Below, piece by piece: positions 48,501-61,000 of a DNA stretch of 64,000 nt. Each line of letters begins with the position of its first letter. The first letter of the stretch is position 1. A program made the position numbers and the translations under genes. Source of the stretch: Rhopalosiphum padi (lineage: Eukaryota > Arthropoda > Insecta > Hemiptera > Aphididae). The stretch is from the NCBI RefSeq assembly GCF_020882245.1, contig NC_083598.1, forward strand, positions 1,357,178 to 1,421,177, read 5' to 3'. The notes below the pieces were generated by a model. It made no database searches and was not told the origin of the DNA. It was given only the letters and a program-made list of their open reading frames with translations.

Positions 48501-50455
48501 GAAACAAAGTACTCATCAACAACCTGATGGCCGCGCTCATACCTGCTCGCGATGAACGTTTCGACACGTTTGAGAAGTTCAAAGAAATGTCCACATTGTT
48601 TCGCAAACACGTCATTACCGCGTTTGATTTTTATTCATACTGCGTCGAAGCACTTGCCCCACATAGCTTCGAGTCCGTCTTCCAGGAACTTGTGTTACTG
48701 TTACCCGACATCCAAAAGCAGCGGGTACGTACTTACATGTAATATTAATCACAAGTCTAATGTTCCATCGCCACGCCTTTATCTAGCTTTTAATGTCTTC
48801 TTTCTTAGATCCCTTTACATATTGATTTTATAATGATTCGTGTGTATTTTTTTTTATCAATAGATTTTTTGTTTTGCCATTTTAATTTCACATTAAAAAA
48901 CTTGAGTTACTCCTTGACCCTTGTGACTAATACGTGATATAAGTACATTACTCAACCGATTTCGCATTATAGACTATAGAACCTAGTTGGCCCCTATCAA
49001 CCAATGAATCAAATAACTATGTCAACATAGCGTTATATATAGCAACAACGTTTAAAAATTTTCATCGAACGTTAACTTTTTCATTCGTTATTATAATAAG
49101 AGTTTTTGTTAAGCTGTTCCTATCCACTAACAACAAGAACGTAGTATAATTACATTACCGATTTCGCGTTACAATACTTGAATTGCCCCTAGAAAACGAT
49201 GAATTATATAATTATGTTCATCCATCTTGTTAGGTTGGGCAACATTATTCAATGTGTTTCTATGCAATAGAGATAATATAAAGGGACATATGCTATGTTC
49301 AATACCGACTTTTGTTTGTATCTGCTACTTTTTATCACAGAAATTATTTATGAATGTTTTAAGTTAGCATTTTGACAAATTTGTTTCTACTATAAATTTT
49401 AATGTGTAAAATCATCAAACGATTTTAGTTTTTTTTCGTGTAGATTAGATTAATCATACTGAAATATTCCACTGTTACATTATCAATTCTATACTCAAAT
49501 TTTCAAAATATTTATAAGTGAATGAAGTTTTCTTATTGTCACCTACATTTTTTTTTTAGTTGTAAATGGTAATTAACTGTTAAACTTCTGTAAAACTTGA
49601 TTAGACTCAGGCAAGAAAATTGAAAATTGACTACAAAATCCCGCATATTTTGTTTTTTTGCAATTTAAAAATATAGAGGTATGATATTTATATAAGCGTT
49701 TAAAATTTAAATTTTGAGAAAATTATAAAAATTTATAAAATATTTGATTTTTATATCTAATGCTTGAAAATTTAATACAAGAACCTTGTAACCTGAAAGT
49801 GGTTTTTATACTGAAACCTAATATTCTAAATATTTTACAATCATTTGTCTTTATAGGCGTTTGTTGTTCTCTTTTTTATTCGATTGAACATTTAAAATAA
49901 AAATTACAATTTAGTTACTTTGTTGGAAACAAATATATAATTGGATACTTTAAAATGTTACTTAAAATATTATATTTTACTATATGCGATGACATTTCCA
50001 AAGATTAACTTTGATCTATTCATTATTTATATATTAGTAATACACTAATATTAAATTAAATTACCATAATATAACAAAAATACATAAGATAAAATAAATG
50101 TAGTAATATAGATAACCGTCTCCGGTCAGAATCGCTTTTCGTATGCAGTGATTGTATTTAAATTTAACATAATATGTATTACAGTGAAAATTAGGTACTT
50201 GATTACGAAATGCACCGAACTCCGACTGAAGCAGAACAGCCCAATTTTTTTTCTCTGAATATATAATAATATATACTATAAATATTTATTTAATCAGTTT
50301 CTTTTTTTATACTTTTTAAGGAATTACTGTACATCTACAACCGAAACAGTAGACACGAGATGACCGTAGAAGTGTGCAAACACTGTCGTCAAGTGTTAAA
50401 AGCCAGTGACTTGGAATCCCATATGTCCGTTCACGGTACGACCGCGCGCAGTTGA
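42516..50455 (+). CDS. ZNF598: ZNF598/Hel2-type E3 ubiquitin ligase, ribosome-collision sensor, 888 aa
   Basis: Exons: 42516-42716, 44694-44942, 46060-46271, 46362-46474, 46562-46736, 47143-48724 and 50321-50455 (TGA). Phases agree; the total is 2667 nt (human 904 aa). The RING finger spans residues 22-61 (C22, C25, C37, H39, C42, C45, C58, C61). Four C2H2-like fingers follow, in exons 2-4, including the family signature of TSHRGHPECQFC, YLDKDELYKHLR and FYCHFCDADG. The large exon 6 encodes a low-complexity Lys/Asn/Gln-rich tail with repeated DFPSL or DFPNL motifs, and three PPG(F/L) motifs at 48308-48319, 48356-48367 and 48422-48433. The last exon encodes a terminal CxxC...H(x3)H finger. In animals ZNF598 ubiquitinates 40S proteins on collided ribosomes and recruits GIGYF-4EHP to repress the mRNA; PPG motifs are the type bound by GYF domains. 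It is divergent from raptor. Confidence 0.95.
42717..44693 (+). other. First coding intron of ZNF598, 2 kb
   Basis: The intron starts GTTTTTAATA, a weak donor, and ends TTTTTACAG. Apart from a short mixed-composition stretch at 44455-44570, it is AT-rich. No gene or bounded element was recognised. Confidence 0.5.
44943..46059 (+). other. Second coding intron of ZNF598
   Basis: AT-rich sequence between donor GTGATTTAAA and acceptor CATAATAG. No gene or bounded repeat was recognised. Confidence 0.5.
46779..46997. mobile_element. hAT-type MITE, 203 bp, with target duplication GTCTACAC
   Basis: The element spans 46787-46989 inside ZNF598 intron 5. It begins CAGCGTTTCCCAAACTGTGG, followed by CCGCGGACCCC, and its right end, reverse complemented, begins CAGCCTTTCCCAAACTTTTT. 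Exact 8-bp duplications GTCTACAC flank it at 46779-46786 and 46990-46997. There is no coding capacity. The ends resemble the MITE at 7763-7964. It sits about 150 bp upstream of the acceptor of the large exon without disturbing splice sites. Confidence 0.9.
48725..50320 (+). other. Last intron of ZNF598, 1.6 kb
   Basis: Donor GTACGTACTT and acceptor TTTTTAAG. The interior is AT-rich, with a near-duplicate pair around 48960-49020 and 49150-49210 (ACCGATTTCGC...TTGGCCCCTA or TTGCCCCTA...CGATGAAT or CAATGAAT). This suggests a small internal duplication. No coding feature was seen. Confidence 0.45.
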
Positions 50456-51400
50456 AATGAAACTGATCCGTTTGTGTCTGTATAGCACAAATCGAATCGT
50501 TAACGTCGATCATGCCTCCAAATTGTAATTATTAAACCACCATCATTATATTCTAATTTTATTGTAAACTTTTTAAATTGCGCTCGCGCATGGGTGTGAA
50601 AAATATCAAAAATATTATCTTTATACATATAATTATCTTTTTTTTGTTCTTTTTTTGTAATTATTTATTATTATTATTTAATTACTTATGTAATCAATAT
50701 TAATTTCTAAAGAGAGCTAAGTTTAGTGTTAAACACTTTTGAAAACATTTTTAACAATAATATGTTTTCAAAGCTCAATGTGCTTGTTAAGTTTATATTC
50801 GTATATATTATTTACCTATTATTATTATTATAAACTATTTGTCGGCTGTTCAAATATTTACAATAAGAAAATAATATTTAAAAAAAATTAACATCGTCCG
50901 CCATTTAAAAATTGACGATTAAAATGAAATATATTATCATGCTACGATGTATACATCGTAAAATATCTAATATTTTATGTATCATGAAACTACACAATTG
51001 TATAATAACAGTAATAATAATACTAATAACAATATATTGTGTATATGGGCGGGTCGTGGTGTTTTACTCGATTTAGCTCGGATCGTATACTTGTATCATG
51101 TATATGTATTTTGTATCATGTAGAAGTTAATCGTTTTTAATACGATATAATACACACTATACATATTATTATATAAGTTTATTACTATTTTATTATGTAC
51201 ATCCGATTACTTTCTGTGGGTACAGATATATGTCATGTATTGTTTTTAATTATAGTGTAAGGACTAAGGAGAACACATTGCATATTAATATATTATTATG
51301 TACCTATGTTTTCGGTCGATCAGACAATAACATTATACTACCTAGACTGTAATAAAAGAAAAATAAATGTGTATTTGTAAAATAGCGAGCTTATACAATT
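50456..51400 (+). terminator. Probable long 3' UTR of ZNF598 with AATAAA signals
   Basis: No gene was found after the TGA at 50455. Two overlapping candidate polyadenylation signals occur at 51351-51356 and 51362-51367 (AATAAAAGAAAAATAAATG). Earlier, weaker AT-rich words could also serve. The extent of the UTR is therefore a guess. Confidence 0.4.
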
Positions 51401-51560
51401 TTTTAAATTGCGTTCAATGGATATTATTACTCTATTTAGTCTATTCTACCAAAATTACCATGTTGGCATGTGATCATGGTAGCAACCTATTCATGTCACG
51501 TTGCAAAACATAAGGTTATAATTATCGGCTACTACATCAAACGGGGGAAGAGAAAACGTG

Positions 51561-51612
51561 ATTTTGACCATGATTAAAGATATACTTTAATATCTTCAAT
51601 CATGGTTTTGAC
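51561..51612. mobile_element. 36-bp micro-element with P-like ends and near-perfect 8-bp duplication
   Basis: The core at 51569-51604 begins CATGATTAAAGATA and ends, reverse complemented, CATGATTGAAGATA, with only a few bases between. Flanking octamers ATTTTGAC (51561-51568) and GTTTTGAC (51605-51612) match at 7 of 8 positions, the duplication length of P and hAT transposases. The ends match those of the P-like element at 24366-26742 (CACGATTAAAGATA). It is either the product of extreme internal deletion or a small palindromic repeat that imitates one. Confidence 0.5.
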
Positions 51613-53915
51613 ACATTTATGGAAAATGTAATGATATAAATTATTAAATACTGTGATTATGTTAATATGTTATTATTATCATTTTTTGGTATACCCTATA
51701 GATAACTGTTTTAAAGACATTTATTTCCATCACGTGCAATGGCGCCGTTTAGATAAGGGAAATGTCAGTTGGGAACATTGGCACTAGTAGGTATTTTCAC
51801 TTTTTTCATCGACCCTCCATCGAATTTTCAAACATGCCAATGACCTATAAATAGTAAATACTCAAAATAATACACTTTCAACTTAGTATTGGATTCCGGA
51901 TCCTAGATATAACATTAATCACATTATAATATTACTACAAATGCTATTTTTAACCTTCAAGATAAAAAGTTATTGAGGTATTAGCTATAATACTATAATG
52001 TCGTTATAATAGTAGCCGACAATAAAATTAATCAAAATTATTTAATTCGTATTTAAAATAAATTGTATAAGTTATATATGTATAGCTTTTGTTATCACAG
52101 AAATTTTTGACACGTGTAGTTTACTAGTCATACTTTCAATAATATCGAGTAATCCATTGAACGTAAACACTCATTACTTCAAAAAATATCAACTGTTTTT
52201 AAAATATTTTTATCGTCATTATTTTTTTAAATTTTGAATGAGTATAGCTTAAAGCTTATGAGTTATGAGTATTTTAAGTTTTTATATATTAAATGGAATG
52301 GTTTATAGAGGTATTCTCTAAAATGTTTCTGCTCTGCGCCTCTGCTCGTCAAAACTGAAAATATTTGTTTAAAATTTGATTTTGAGGGATCAAAATGCGC
52401 GGAATACCTAATGTAGTAACTAATAACCCGGTTTTTCCTTGTACATTACCTGCTTGAATTGATTAGGAAATGTATTTTTATTACTTTAGTAGTTTAGTAC
52501 TATTTTGTTTATATGTTTTATTATTTTGTAAATTTCGTAATAACTTTACATGGTAAACACTAAATAAAAACTTTATATTTCCTTGTTTACCATAACACGC
52601 TCGTGGGGACTATGCCCATATAATTTATTTTGTGTAAAAAAGATGTTTTATTTATATTTACTTATACTTCAAACTTATTACCGAGGCAGACCTACGACAA
52701 TGTGAACCTCATCGTTAAATCGTACTAAGTCTATCTCTACCGAGGCCGACTCTCTATACACCTTAATAAATAATATTTACTGTGTACCTAGTTCAAGGTT
52801 ATCAAAACGTTTTTAGTCGTAATAAAATGGTTTAAAATTAATTCAGAAAAATAAATCACTATACCTAATATTTTAGTATTGAATAACCACATGCATCGAA
52901 TTCATAAAATATAGAACCAAACCAAATGATACTATAAATAGTATAAATTATAAAACACAAAACTATGCTATTTTAATATGAATGTTGTTATATATGTTAA
53001 TTTATTATGTATATGTATAGAATCAATGAATTATGTGATTAGTATATGCAGTTGTATTTATATTTAGGTACATTCTCTTTTACAAATAAAAGGATGTTCC
53101 GGATGTTCGATATTATTGAAGCAGCTGCCTTCAAAAATTATTTGGCATTTAAAAAAAAATATTTCAAATCGATTTTGAAATAGGAATTATTGTTTCCAAT
53201 ATTAAATATCAAATAGAAATAAAAAGGATACCAGGTTTTTCAATTTCAACAATAAATATGGCACAAAGCACGACACATTTGACTAGCACACGACTATTCT
53301 CACAGTGACAATAAGTAAATAAAATTGTTCAAAGAATTTAGGCATTTCGGGATGCTTATTAAAGAGATAGATAATTGTTGGTAAATTATTAATTCGTTAA
53401 TACTGTAGCTACAGTGAATGAAAGTTTTGTTAAAAAAATCAATTCAATAATAATTGTATAGGTATTATATACATAAACATAATACAATAATTTAACATTT
53501 TGTTTTCTTTTAGACAGTAAAACTTATGAATTACATTGTTAACACTTATTTCAATAATAATGTTGATATATGAATATGTTTGATCGAAAAACATAATGGA
53601 ACCAATTTTACACCAATAAGATTACACGGACAACTAATGCACCATTTAGAAGGTGAGCTTCAAACCGATATATAGGTTGACTAAAGTAGGGTTGTCAAAT
53701 TTTGAAATGGCCAAATCGGGAAATGATATTGAATGACGAATGACATTTCTTTATGTAGCGCTTGTATGGAAATACATATATCCTTTTTTTATTTAAATAT
53801 TTATTAATTAATACGAAGAAATACTATGATTTTTTTTGTAATGTTTTAAATTTATAATTATTATATTATGATATTGTGTACATATTTTCTCTCGGCTTCT
53901 ATAAACCGACACAGA
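51613..53915. other. Intergenic AT-rich DNA
   Basis: No gene or delimited element was recognised. Around 52680-52755 the phrase TACCGAGGC(A/C)GAC occurs twice, about 60 bp apart, hinting at a decayed repeat. Short words near 53690 (GGCCAAATCGGGAAATG) recur in altered form near 57200. Confidence 0.35.
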
Positions 53916-55418
53916 CTACAGACCAGTGGCGCAACTAGGGGGGGGCTAGGGGGGGCTTAGTCCCCCCTGGCTATGGTTTAGCCCCCCCAAAAATATCCTT
54001 TATTAATTTTAAATATTACACGTAAAATTGTATTTTGTCACTTGGAAAAAAAGAAATGAATATTTTAAATCTCGAAAAGTTTTCAAGTAAAATAGATAAG
54101 AGATAACGATTATGTTTGATAAAATATATTGAGTGAAAAATATCTATTTTTAGACAGGGACTGTGGGTTTTATATTATTTTGTGATATTTAGGATTGCAT
54201 TGATAAGCTTTGTCGTACTGTCATCTGTCTTGTAATTGAGGTTGGAATATTGAAGAATATTTACAATTATAAAACGTTACGCCTCTGTATTTTTCAGTTA
54301 TTGTTATTACTTATTTCTTATTAGTTTTGTGAATTTATTGCTATACGATATTAAGATGAACAATAAAGTTTTTAATATTTTCAATATTAATAAAAAAAAA
54401 AATGATGAATGCGTAGTGCCCGTAGTGGTCAAAGAAACTTCCATAGTAGAAGCTGAAGAGCCCGTAATAGCACAGAAAATACAGCCGAATAGCCCTAATG
54501 ATTTAGGTGATATTCACACCGGGCCATACCGACCAATATTACAGGTAAGTTATTCATTATTAAATAATTTTAAAAATTGTGTATATTTAACTTCTATTTT
54601 TTTTTTGTTATTTTTGCATGTCATTAATGCCTTAATATATAAATACCTACAACATTTATCATAAATAGCCTAACTATTTTAATATAAAATAGGTATATAG
54701 CAACAAAAACCTTTAGGTGTAGGTATGTAACTACTTTTACTACTGTATTATAGGATCTGTTTCAAATTGATACTGATACATTAATGGCGGAAATGACTGT
54801 TGCAAAAAATGCTTTTCAAACTGTGTATCAAGATCAGGTATTAGGTGATCCAGAGCAAATGAAAAGTATCATAAATGAAGCTACTTTTCCAAATCTATAC
54901 AAACTCCTTGGTGTTGCATATACTTTGCCAATAAGTAGTGCAACTTGTGAAAGGTCATTTTCTGCGATGAGGCGAGTCAAAACATGGTTACGGTCTACTA
55001 TGATACAAGAACGGTTTTCAAATTTATCTATCATTCATATTGAGAGAGACATATCAAACAATATTAACAGTGAAGACATTTTAAACGATTTTTCAAGTGC
55101 TAACAATAGAAAAATACCGTTAATTTATTAAAATGTTACCTACTATAAAAAGTTGACTTGTTTTCTTTTTTCTTACTCTCATATTAGAGGTAAACAAATT
55201 TAGTTATAATAATAATTAATATTACATTTTTAAGAAACTAGTAAGATACTAATTACTAGTGGTTGCTATAAAATGTTGAGTAGAGTATACCATTTTTATG
55301 ATGGTATTTATGGACTAGGGGGGGATGGCACCCCATGGGATATTTTAAGTTCATAGGTTTGTTAGGAGGGCTGTAGCCCCCCCATAATTTTAACCCTAGT
55401 TGCGCCTATGCTACAGAC
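53916..55418 (+). mobile_element. hAT transposon, 1487 bp, internally deleted, exact 8-bp duplication CTACAGAC
   Basis: The element spans 53924-55410. The left end is CAGTGGCGCAACTAGGGG and the right end, reverse complemented, is CATAGGCGCAACTAGGGT, with two mismatches in the first 17. CTACAGAC stands at 53916-53923 and again at 55411-55418, an exact target-site duplication. G-rich subterminal tracts occur at both ends. It contains the two-exon ORF listed separately. Autonomous hAT elements of this type are usually over 2.5 kb, so about half has been lost from the middle, including the catalytic domain. Confidence 0.92.
54356..55131 (+). CDS. Chimeric hAT mini-protein: N-terminal segment joined to dimerisation domain, 188 aa
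   Basis: Exon 1 at 54356-54544 starts at ATG 54356 and encodes a Lys/Asn-rich leader, an acidic stretch and DLGDIHTGPYRPILQ, which resembles the N-terminal region of TTF-finger/ZMYM-type hAT transposases. It ends at a good donor (CAG then GTAAGT). Exon 2 at 54754-55131 begins after TATTATAG in the matching phase and holds the C-terminal dimerisation signature (PNLYKLLGVAYTLPISSA, CERSFSAMRRVKTWLRS) up to TAA. No stop or frameshift interrupts the 189 codons. The catalytic RNase H-like core is absent, so it cannot transpose. It could at most bind DNA or dimerise with transposase. Whether it is expressed is unknown. Confidence 0.6.
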
Positions 55419-57000
55419 TAAATAAATAACCGGCCGAACACTAGAACATGGCCTTAACCGGCCAAACCGAGACCGAATGACAAGTCAAGACTAATATACC
55501 CACGCGTACGATATATTATTGTCTCCATTTTACTGACGCACATCATCTATGTTTTATACTAACCCCTTAATGAAGTTCAGCGGTTTCGATTTTTTATTGT
55601 TATAAATTAAATATTAGAGTGAATTTGTCTATTATCAAACTTAAAGGTAAAAACATTATCTATGTACCTATTTAGTATTTAGTATTTTCATTAGACGTAG
55701 ACAACATGTGTGAGTACGTCATTTTAATGCGTGAAATACAAAATCAACAACAAAATTTCAAAATCGATTTTAGATCAAGTCAACTGCAATCCAAAAATCA
55801 ATAAACTACAAAATTAAATTTTGTGAACTTGAAGAAAGATAACAAATGCATAGGATATGTAGATAGTACCAATTGATTAATATGAATATATAATCAAAAT
55901 ACCTAATAAACAGTAGAACATCGATTATCCGAACTTCTATTATGTGAACTCTTCTCTATTATTCGAACGTCAATACGCTTGATGAATTGATGGTTGAGAC
56001 TCGTTTGCGCACGGAATTGTGAACAACGGAATCCTGTTAATAGGTATAGTTTTGGGAGTACAAGTGTCTTAAAGTATAACGATTATTTTCAATCGTGGTA
56101 TCTCATAAATTTCTACCATAATGAACTTATATCAATGCAGTCAATAGGAAAAAAATTAAGTGTAAAAATATTTAAAAGAATACTCAAAAAATGATTCTGA
56201 AATTGGAATGTGACTTAAATATTTTTTCGGTTTACCTTATTTAGACCCTAATGACGTTCTAGACGCATTTACTCAAATAATTTCAAGAGCTCCATGTAAC
56301 ATAAGTATGGATTTATTATATACGATATACTACGGTAATTTGGGGCCTTTAGTTAAAGTAAATTTAATTCCCGTGAAAAAAAATTGAATATCTAATTGCT
56401 TTTTTCAAATTAAATTAGTGTTAAATCACTTAAATCTATGCGCAGTTTAGATATAAACATGTTAGTTGACAAGTTTGCCTATAAAATGCTAGAAGATCGT
56501 AGAAATTTAAATAAAATAATTCAGCAAAATTTAGTTATTTATACATTAAGTAATAATTGTGTAATATTAAATAAATATTGTTATTTTTTATCATAACAAA
56601 ATTTTAATTAAAATAAGTGATTTACCTATATTAGATTAATGTTTTTATACTAATATACCTACTTAAACAATATTTTAGGGGCCCATTTTTGCGGATGGCC
56701 CAAATCTCTATCTCGATGTGCGTACCTAAATATTATAATGTGATAAATTTTTGAAAAAATATAATCGTAAATATAAAATATGTAAATGTTTTTATTTATA
56801 TATAATAATGTAATAAGTAATAATATTCAATTTATTAACTAAAACAATTTCTACTGTACCTACAAATTAAAAGTTTTAATTTTATAGGTATGGTGTTGGT
56901 ATATTAATATCCTACTTATTTGTGTTTGTAGTTGAAACTCTAATAACCAATTTTACTACCTATAATAGGAATACACTTAACATTATTAATACGTTATAAA
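55419..57000. other. Intergenic DNA with decayed element ends
   Basis: Around 55911 the sequence CAGTAGAACATCGATTATCC, with GAAC following, is a pogo/Tigger-like terminal repeat, with subterminal echoes TTATGTGAACTC and TTATTCGAACGTC. No right end was found. At about 56220-56330 the plus strand reads FGLPYLDPNDVLDAFTQIIS, a short stretch like the C-terminal part of a MULE-type transposase, followed by stops. At 56690 a GC-richer phrase GGGGCCCATTTTTGCGGATG looks like another element end. None can be delimited. Confidence 0.4.
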
Positions 57001-58078
57001 AAAATTAACATGTATTTTTTTTCATGTTAATAAACATGAATCAACAAAATTGTTGACGATTTTTTTTTTCCAATAATATATTATTGCTAGTTTAGGCTTT
57101 AAGTACTTAATAACGTACAAAATATATGCATTATTTTCATTACTGAATTACCTGTTGGCTGTTAGTTTATTTAATGATTTTTTTATTGGACAGAAAGGCT
57201 TTTGCCAAATCGAAATCGGAAAATTAGGAATTGGTGAATTATTAATCTGCAAATTGGCAGGTAGTCTGTGACACGTGTTCAATTCACATAAATAGGGCAC
57301 TGAGACATGTTATGCTCAACTATGTCTTAAAAGTTAGAACTTGTGCAGGCAGTGTGGGATTTTAGCTTTCTTCAATGAATGTAATCATGCTGATAGTTTA
57401 AATGTCCATGTAAAATTAACACCTATGTGAGATGATATTGAGAGAGAGACTCTTTGAGATCCAAGTCCAATTAATCTACCAATTATTTGATTACACGACA
57501 GACATACAAAGGGGTATTACTTGAGTGCTGCTCAATGAATTAAAGTTGCTGTCATGGTTTGTAAATTAAGTATAGAATAAATACAAATCTAATAATTAAT
57601 AACAATAATTTTAAATTCAACAAAATGTATTTTTTTCTGGTACAATAATTGTAGGTATGTTTGATAAAATCATCACAATAATTAATTGCTGAGACAAAAT
57701 AAACAAAGTAACCATGGCAAATACAAAATTACAAGAATTTATAAAATAAATATTTCAATAACATAAGTTATAAACTTATATGTTAAATAGTAAAAACATA
57801 TATAATTGTATATATTGTATTGTATCAATTTTTTTTTTGCTTAATTCTTTTTTTTTTTTTTTTTATATATATATAAAATGTAATTAAGAAAAAAAAATAT
57901 ATTTTTAATAACAACGTCTATACTATGTTAAATATTATGTATACACTTAACGTGATGTAAATAATCATAGTCTTCATATCTCTTAAATAATTCTTTAGTA
58001 AAATATATATGATAAAAGTTAGAATGGTAGACAAACATAATAAAGAGAAACAAGTTTAAATGAACGTATGTCCATCTT
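57001..58078. other. AT-rich DNA downstream of TMEM104
   Basis: No gene was recognised. It includes T/A homopolymer runs near 57845-57900 and must contain the 3' UTR of the minus-strand TMEM104 gene at its right end. No polyadenylation signal could be chosen with confidence. Confidence 0.35.
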
Positions 58079-61000
58079 TCATTGGAATTCTTTACTTATC
58101 AAGGAAATGGTTAAAATTATCACACATATCACTGTCCATATTAGAATGCACAGTGGCCAATATTTAGACTTAAACGGTGAGCAATAATCGTTCTTAATTG
58201 CAGCCACTTGTTGTGGAATTTCAGCACGTGCAGCCATGACCAATAATGCAGGGGTTGCATACTGAATACCAGTACCAGCATACACAGCGACGATCGAAAC
58301 CTGCAAAATTAAAAATTATAATTTTAAAGGCTACACAGCCCAACTATTTTTGTTATAGAGAATTCAGATAATCATGTATATTAAACCAATTATTTTTAAT
58401 AAAAATAATAAATACTAATATAATTATTGGTATTTAGAAAGCAATTTTATCTGCAATACACTATAACGTCTATAACTATATACATGAAATAATTTGTATT
58501 TATGTTTTGTTTTAATGATTATGATGAGTTACTATAAATGTAAATATTTATACAAATCAAGTGGAAGGGCACTAAATGTTATAACACATATTTATATACC
58601 CTAAAACTATATTGTTTGTTAATACAGATCAGTGATTTTTAACTTTTTTGGTTCAGTGCCCATTCACTGAGATAACTAAAAAATTCTCATACAAATATGG
58701 ACCTGTATTCTAAATTAAAAACTGTTAATTTAATATTTGGTAAATAAATATTTTATTTAACTCAAATTTAACTATTCTGATTTCGCTTGTGAAAATATGT
58801 GTGTTGTACATTAATAAAATGTATTGCTGAAAAATAATTAAGCACTTACCAAAACTTCAAGGCGTGCCACAAAAGCCGCTAGTAGCACAGGTGTAATTAA
58901 AGAGAACAGTGGTATAACTATTCGCTTCCAGATCCAATGTGCATCACTTGGAAGAAACATCACCTACGACAAAAATATATACATTACTTAGATGAGTATA
59001 TATGATCAGTAAACAAAAATTATTTTTTAATAGATTAACTTTACAGTTATATGAACTTTACATGCAGTAGTTTATAGTTTTACATTTTTATAATTATAAA
59101 TAACAAATTGGTAATATTAATGTTACAAATATTTTTTATAATTAATATTATACAACATAATTGTTGAATTTATGGATTAAACTTTTAATATAAATTAAAA
59201 TAAATAAATCTTGTGCTTACTTGGATATTATTTCTTAATGTAATTGCAATCACTGGAAAACTAATACTGATTGTAAGTACAGGAAAAAGAACTAATATTG
59301 AATCAATCAATCTATAAAATAATCCAGTATCTTGTGTTGGTGTGAAATTGATGGTATACAATTCATTTACTTTTGGGAAAGCAAAAATACCCGTCATACA
59401 CAGACACATGAGCAATGTGTATACTAACAGGAAGTTAGCTGCCACTTTTAGCAATATTTTGTTTTTATTTTTGATAGGTGAAATCACTGATGGGATTGAA
59501 TGATGACACATAAATGCATAAATTGAAGCACCTATTAATTGTGGCAAAGCAATAAAGTTTGCTGCTGGTGGAGATCCATGCTTTTGAGTTGGAGACATCA
59601 GTCGCATTGTTGCTAAAACGATCATTGTAATGATAGCTAAAAAAAAAAAGAATTGATACAAATAGATCAATTTTAAAGAATTACACTAAAAACCAAAGGT
59701 AAAAATATATACTGTATGTGTAAAATAAAACTTACCAATGATACGCATTAAGAAACTTACAACTTGTAAGTATTTAGTCTTTTGGGCATTAAAAAATGTG
59801 AACGGTCCTATTATAAAGATATACAGCATCTATTTTTAACAATTATTGTAGTATTAATACCTATTATTTATGTAAAATTATTATTATATAACTGCATACA
59901 TACCAAATAGCTTAAATAAATTTCATGTTTAGTATAAGAAGAATTGTCCCAACACAAATCTGACTTATTAGCAGAATTATTATTTAATTTGTGATCGCTA
60001 AATAGTTTAATAAATTCAATATAATATTAAAAATTTATTTTAATTAATAAACGGACAATTTACCATGTAAAGTCTACAAGTGATTGTCCAATTGCCTTAT
60101 AGTAAATTGCTAAATCACCAAATAAATAGCCACTGATGGAAAAGAAAAATATCACTTTAGCAAATGGAGGCAATAGTACTGTTACCATTTCTCCCTGAAA
60201 AAATTAATTATTAATTACTTTAAAGTGATGTACAAAAACAATATTTGAATAAATAATATTTTACCATTTCTATCCTATTATCAAGTGAAAGTAATTCAAC
60301 AGATTCGGGAGGAAAGTCCATTAAAGAACCTAAAATAGAATAAAATAAAATTAATAAATGTTGTAGTATATTATTAAAGGTATAATATTTGTTTAAAAGA
60401 ATAATTCCAATAATAGATAAAAACAATTGGAATAGCTAATTTATAATAATATAACATTTAACAATGACTAATCAAAAATTCAAAACATTAAGAGCAGTCA
60501 ACTCAATATTTGTTTTCTGTCTTTAACGCACATGCAACATAGCAAAATTTTCATTCAGAAGACTCAACCTAGTGTAATACTAGAATGAATTGACCCATTA
60601 TACAGCTTAAGTTAAGTACATTATCTGGGTTTGTTTATTATTGTTTTTTTTAGGATATTTAAAAGTGTATTCAGGTTATGAGTATGTAAAATATTAGAAT
60701 TTTGTAATTCTCATATGGCATAAAAATGTAAAGATGGTAAAAAATCCAATGTACAAACACAAATAATATTTTTAATGGTAAGTTTTATAATAGATCAATT
60801 CACTTCAATATTTTTAATATTAAAGCTAATAATACAAGGATTGATTTTTCTTTTGTATTAGCTACGCTCTATGTTGTTTTCCTTCAAATTACTATGTTGT
60901 GTTTGGGTGAAAAAGAGAAAACAAATAGTATGAAAAAAAATGTTGTCTACAATTATTATTAACATTGTAATACTACAATAAAAAATAATTTATAAACTTT

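Noticed and set aside
56000..56194. 66-codon frame at 55994-56194
   Set aside because: No similarity or coding bias; it lies in the interior of a decayed pogo-like end.
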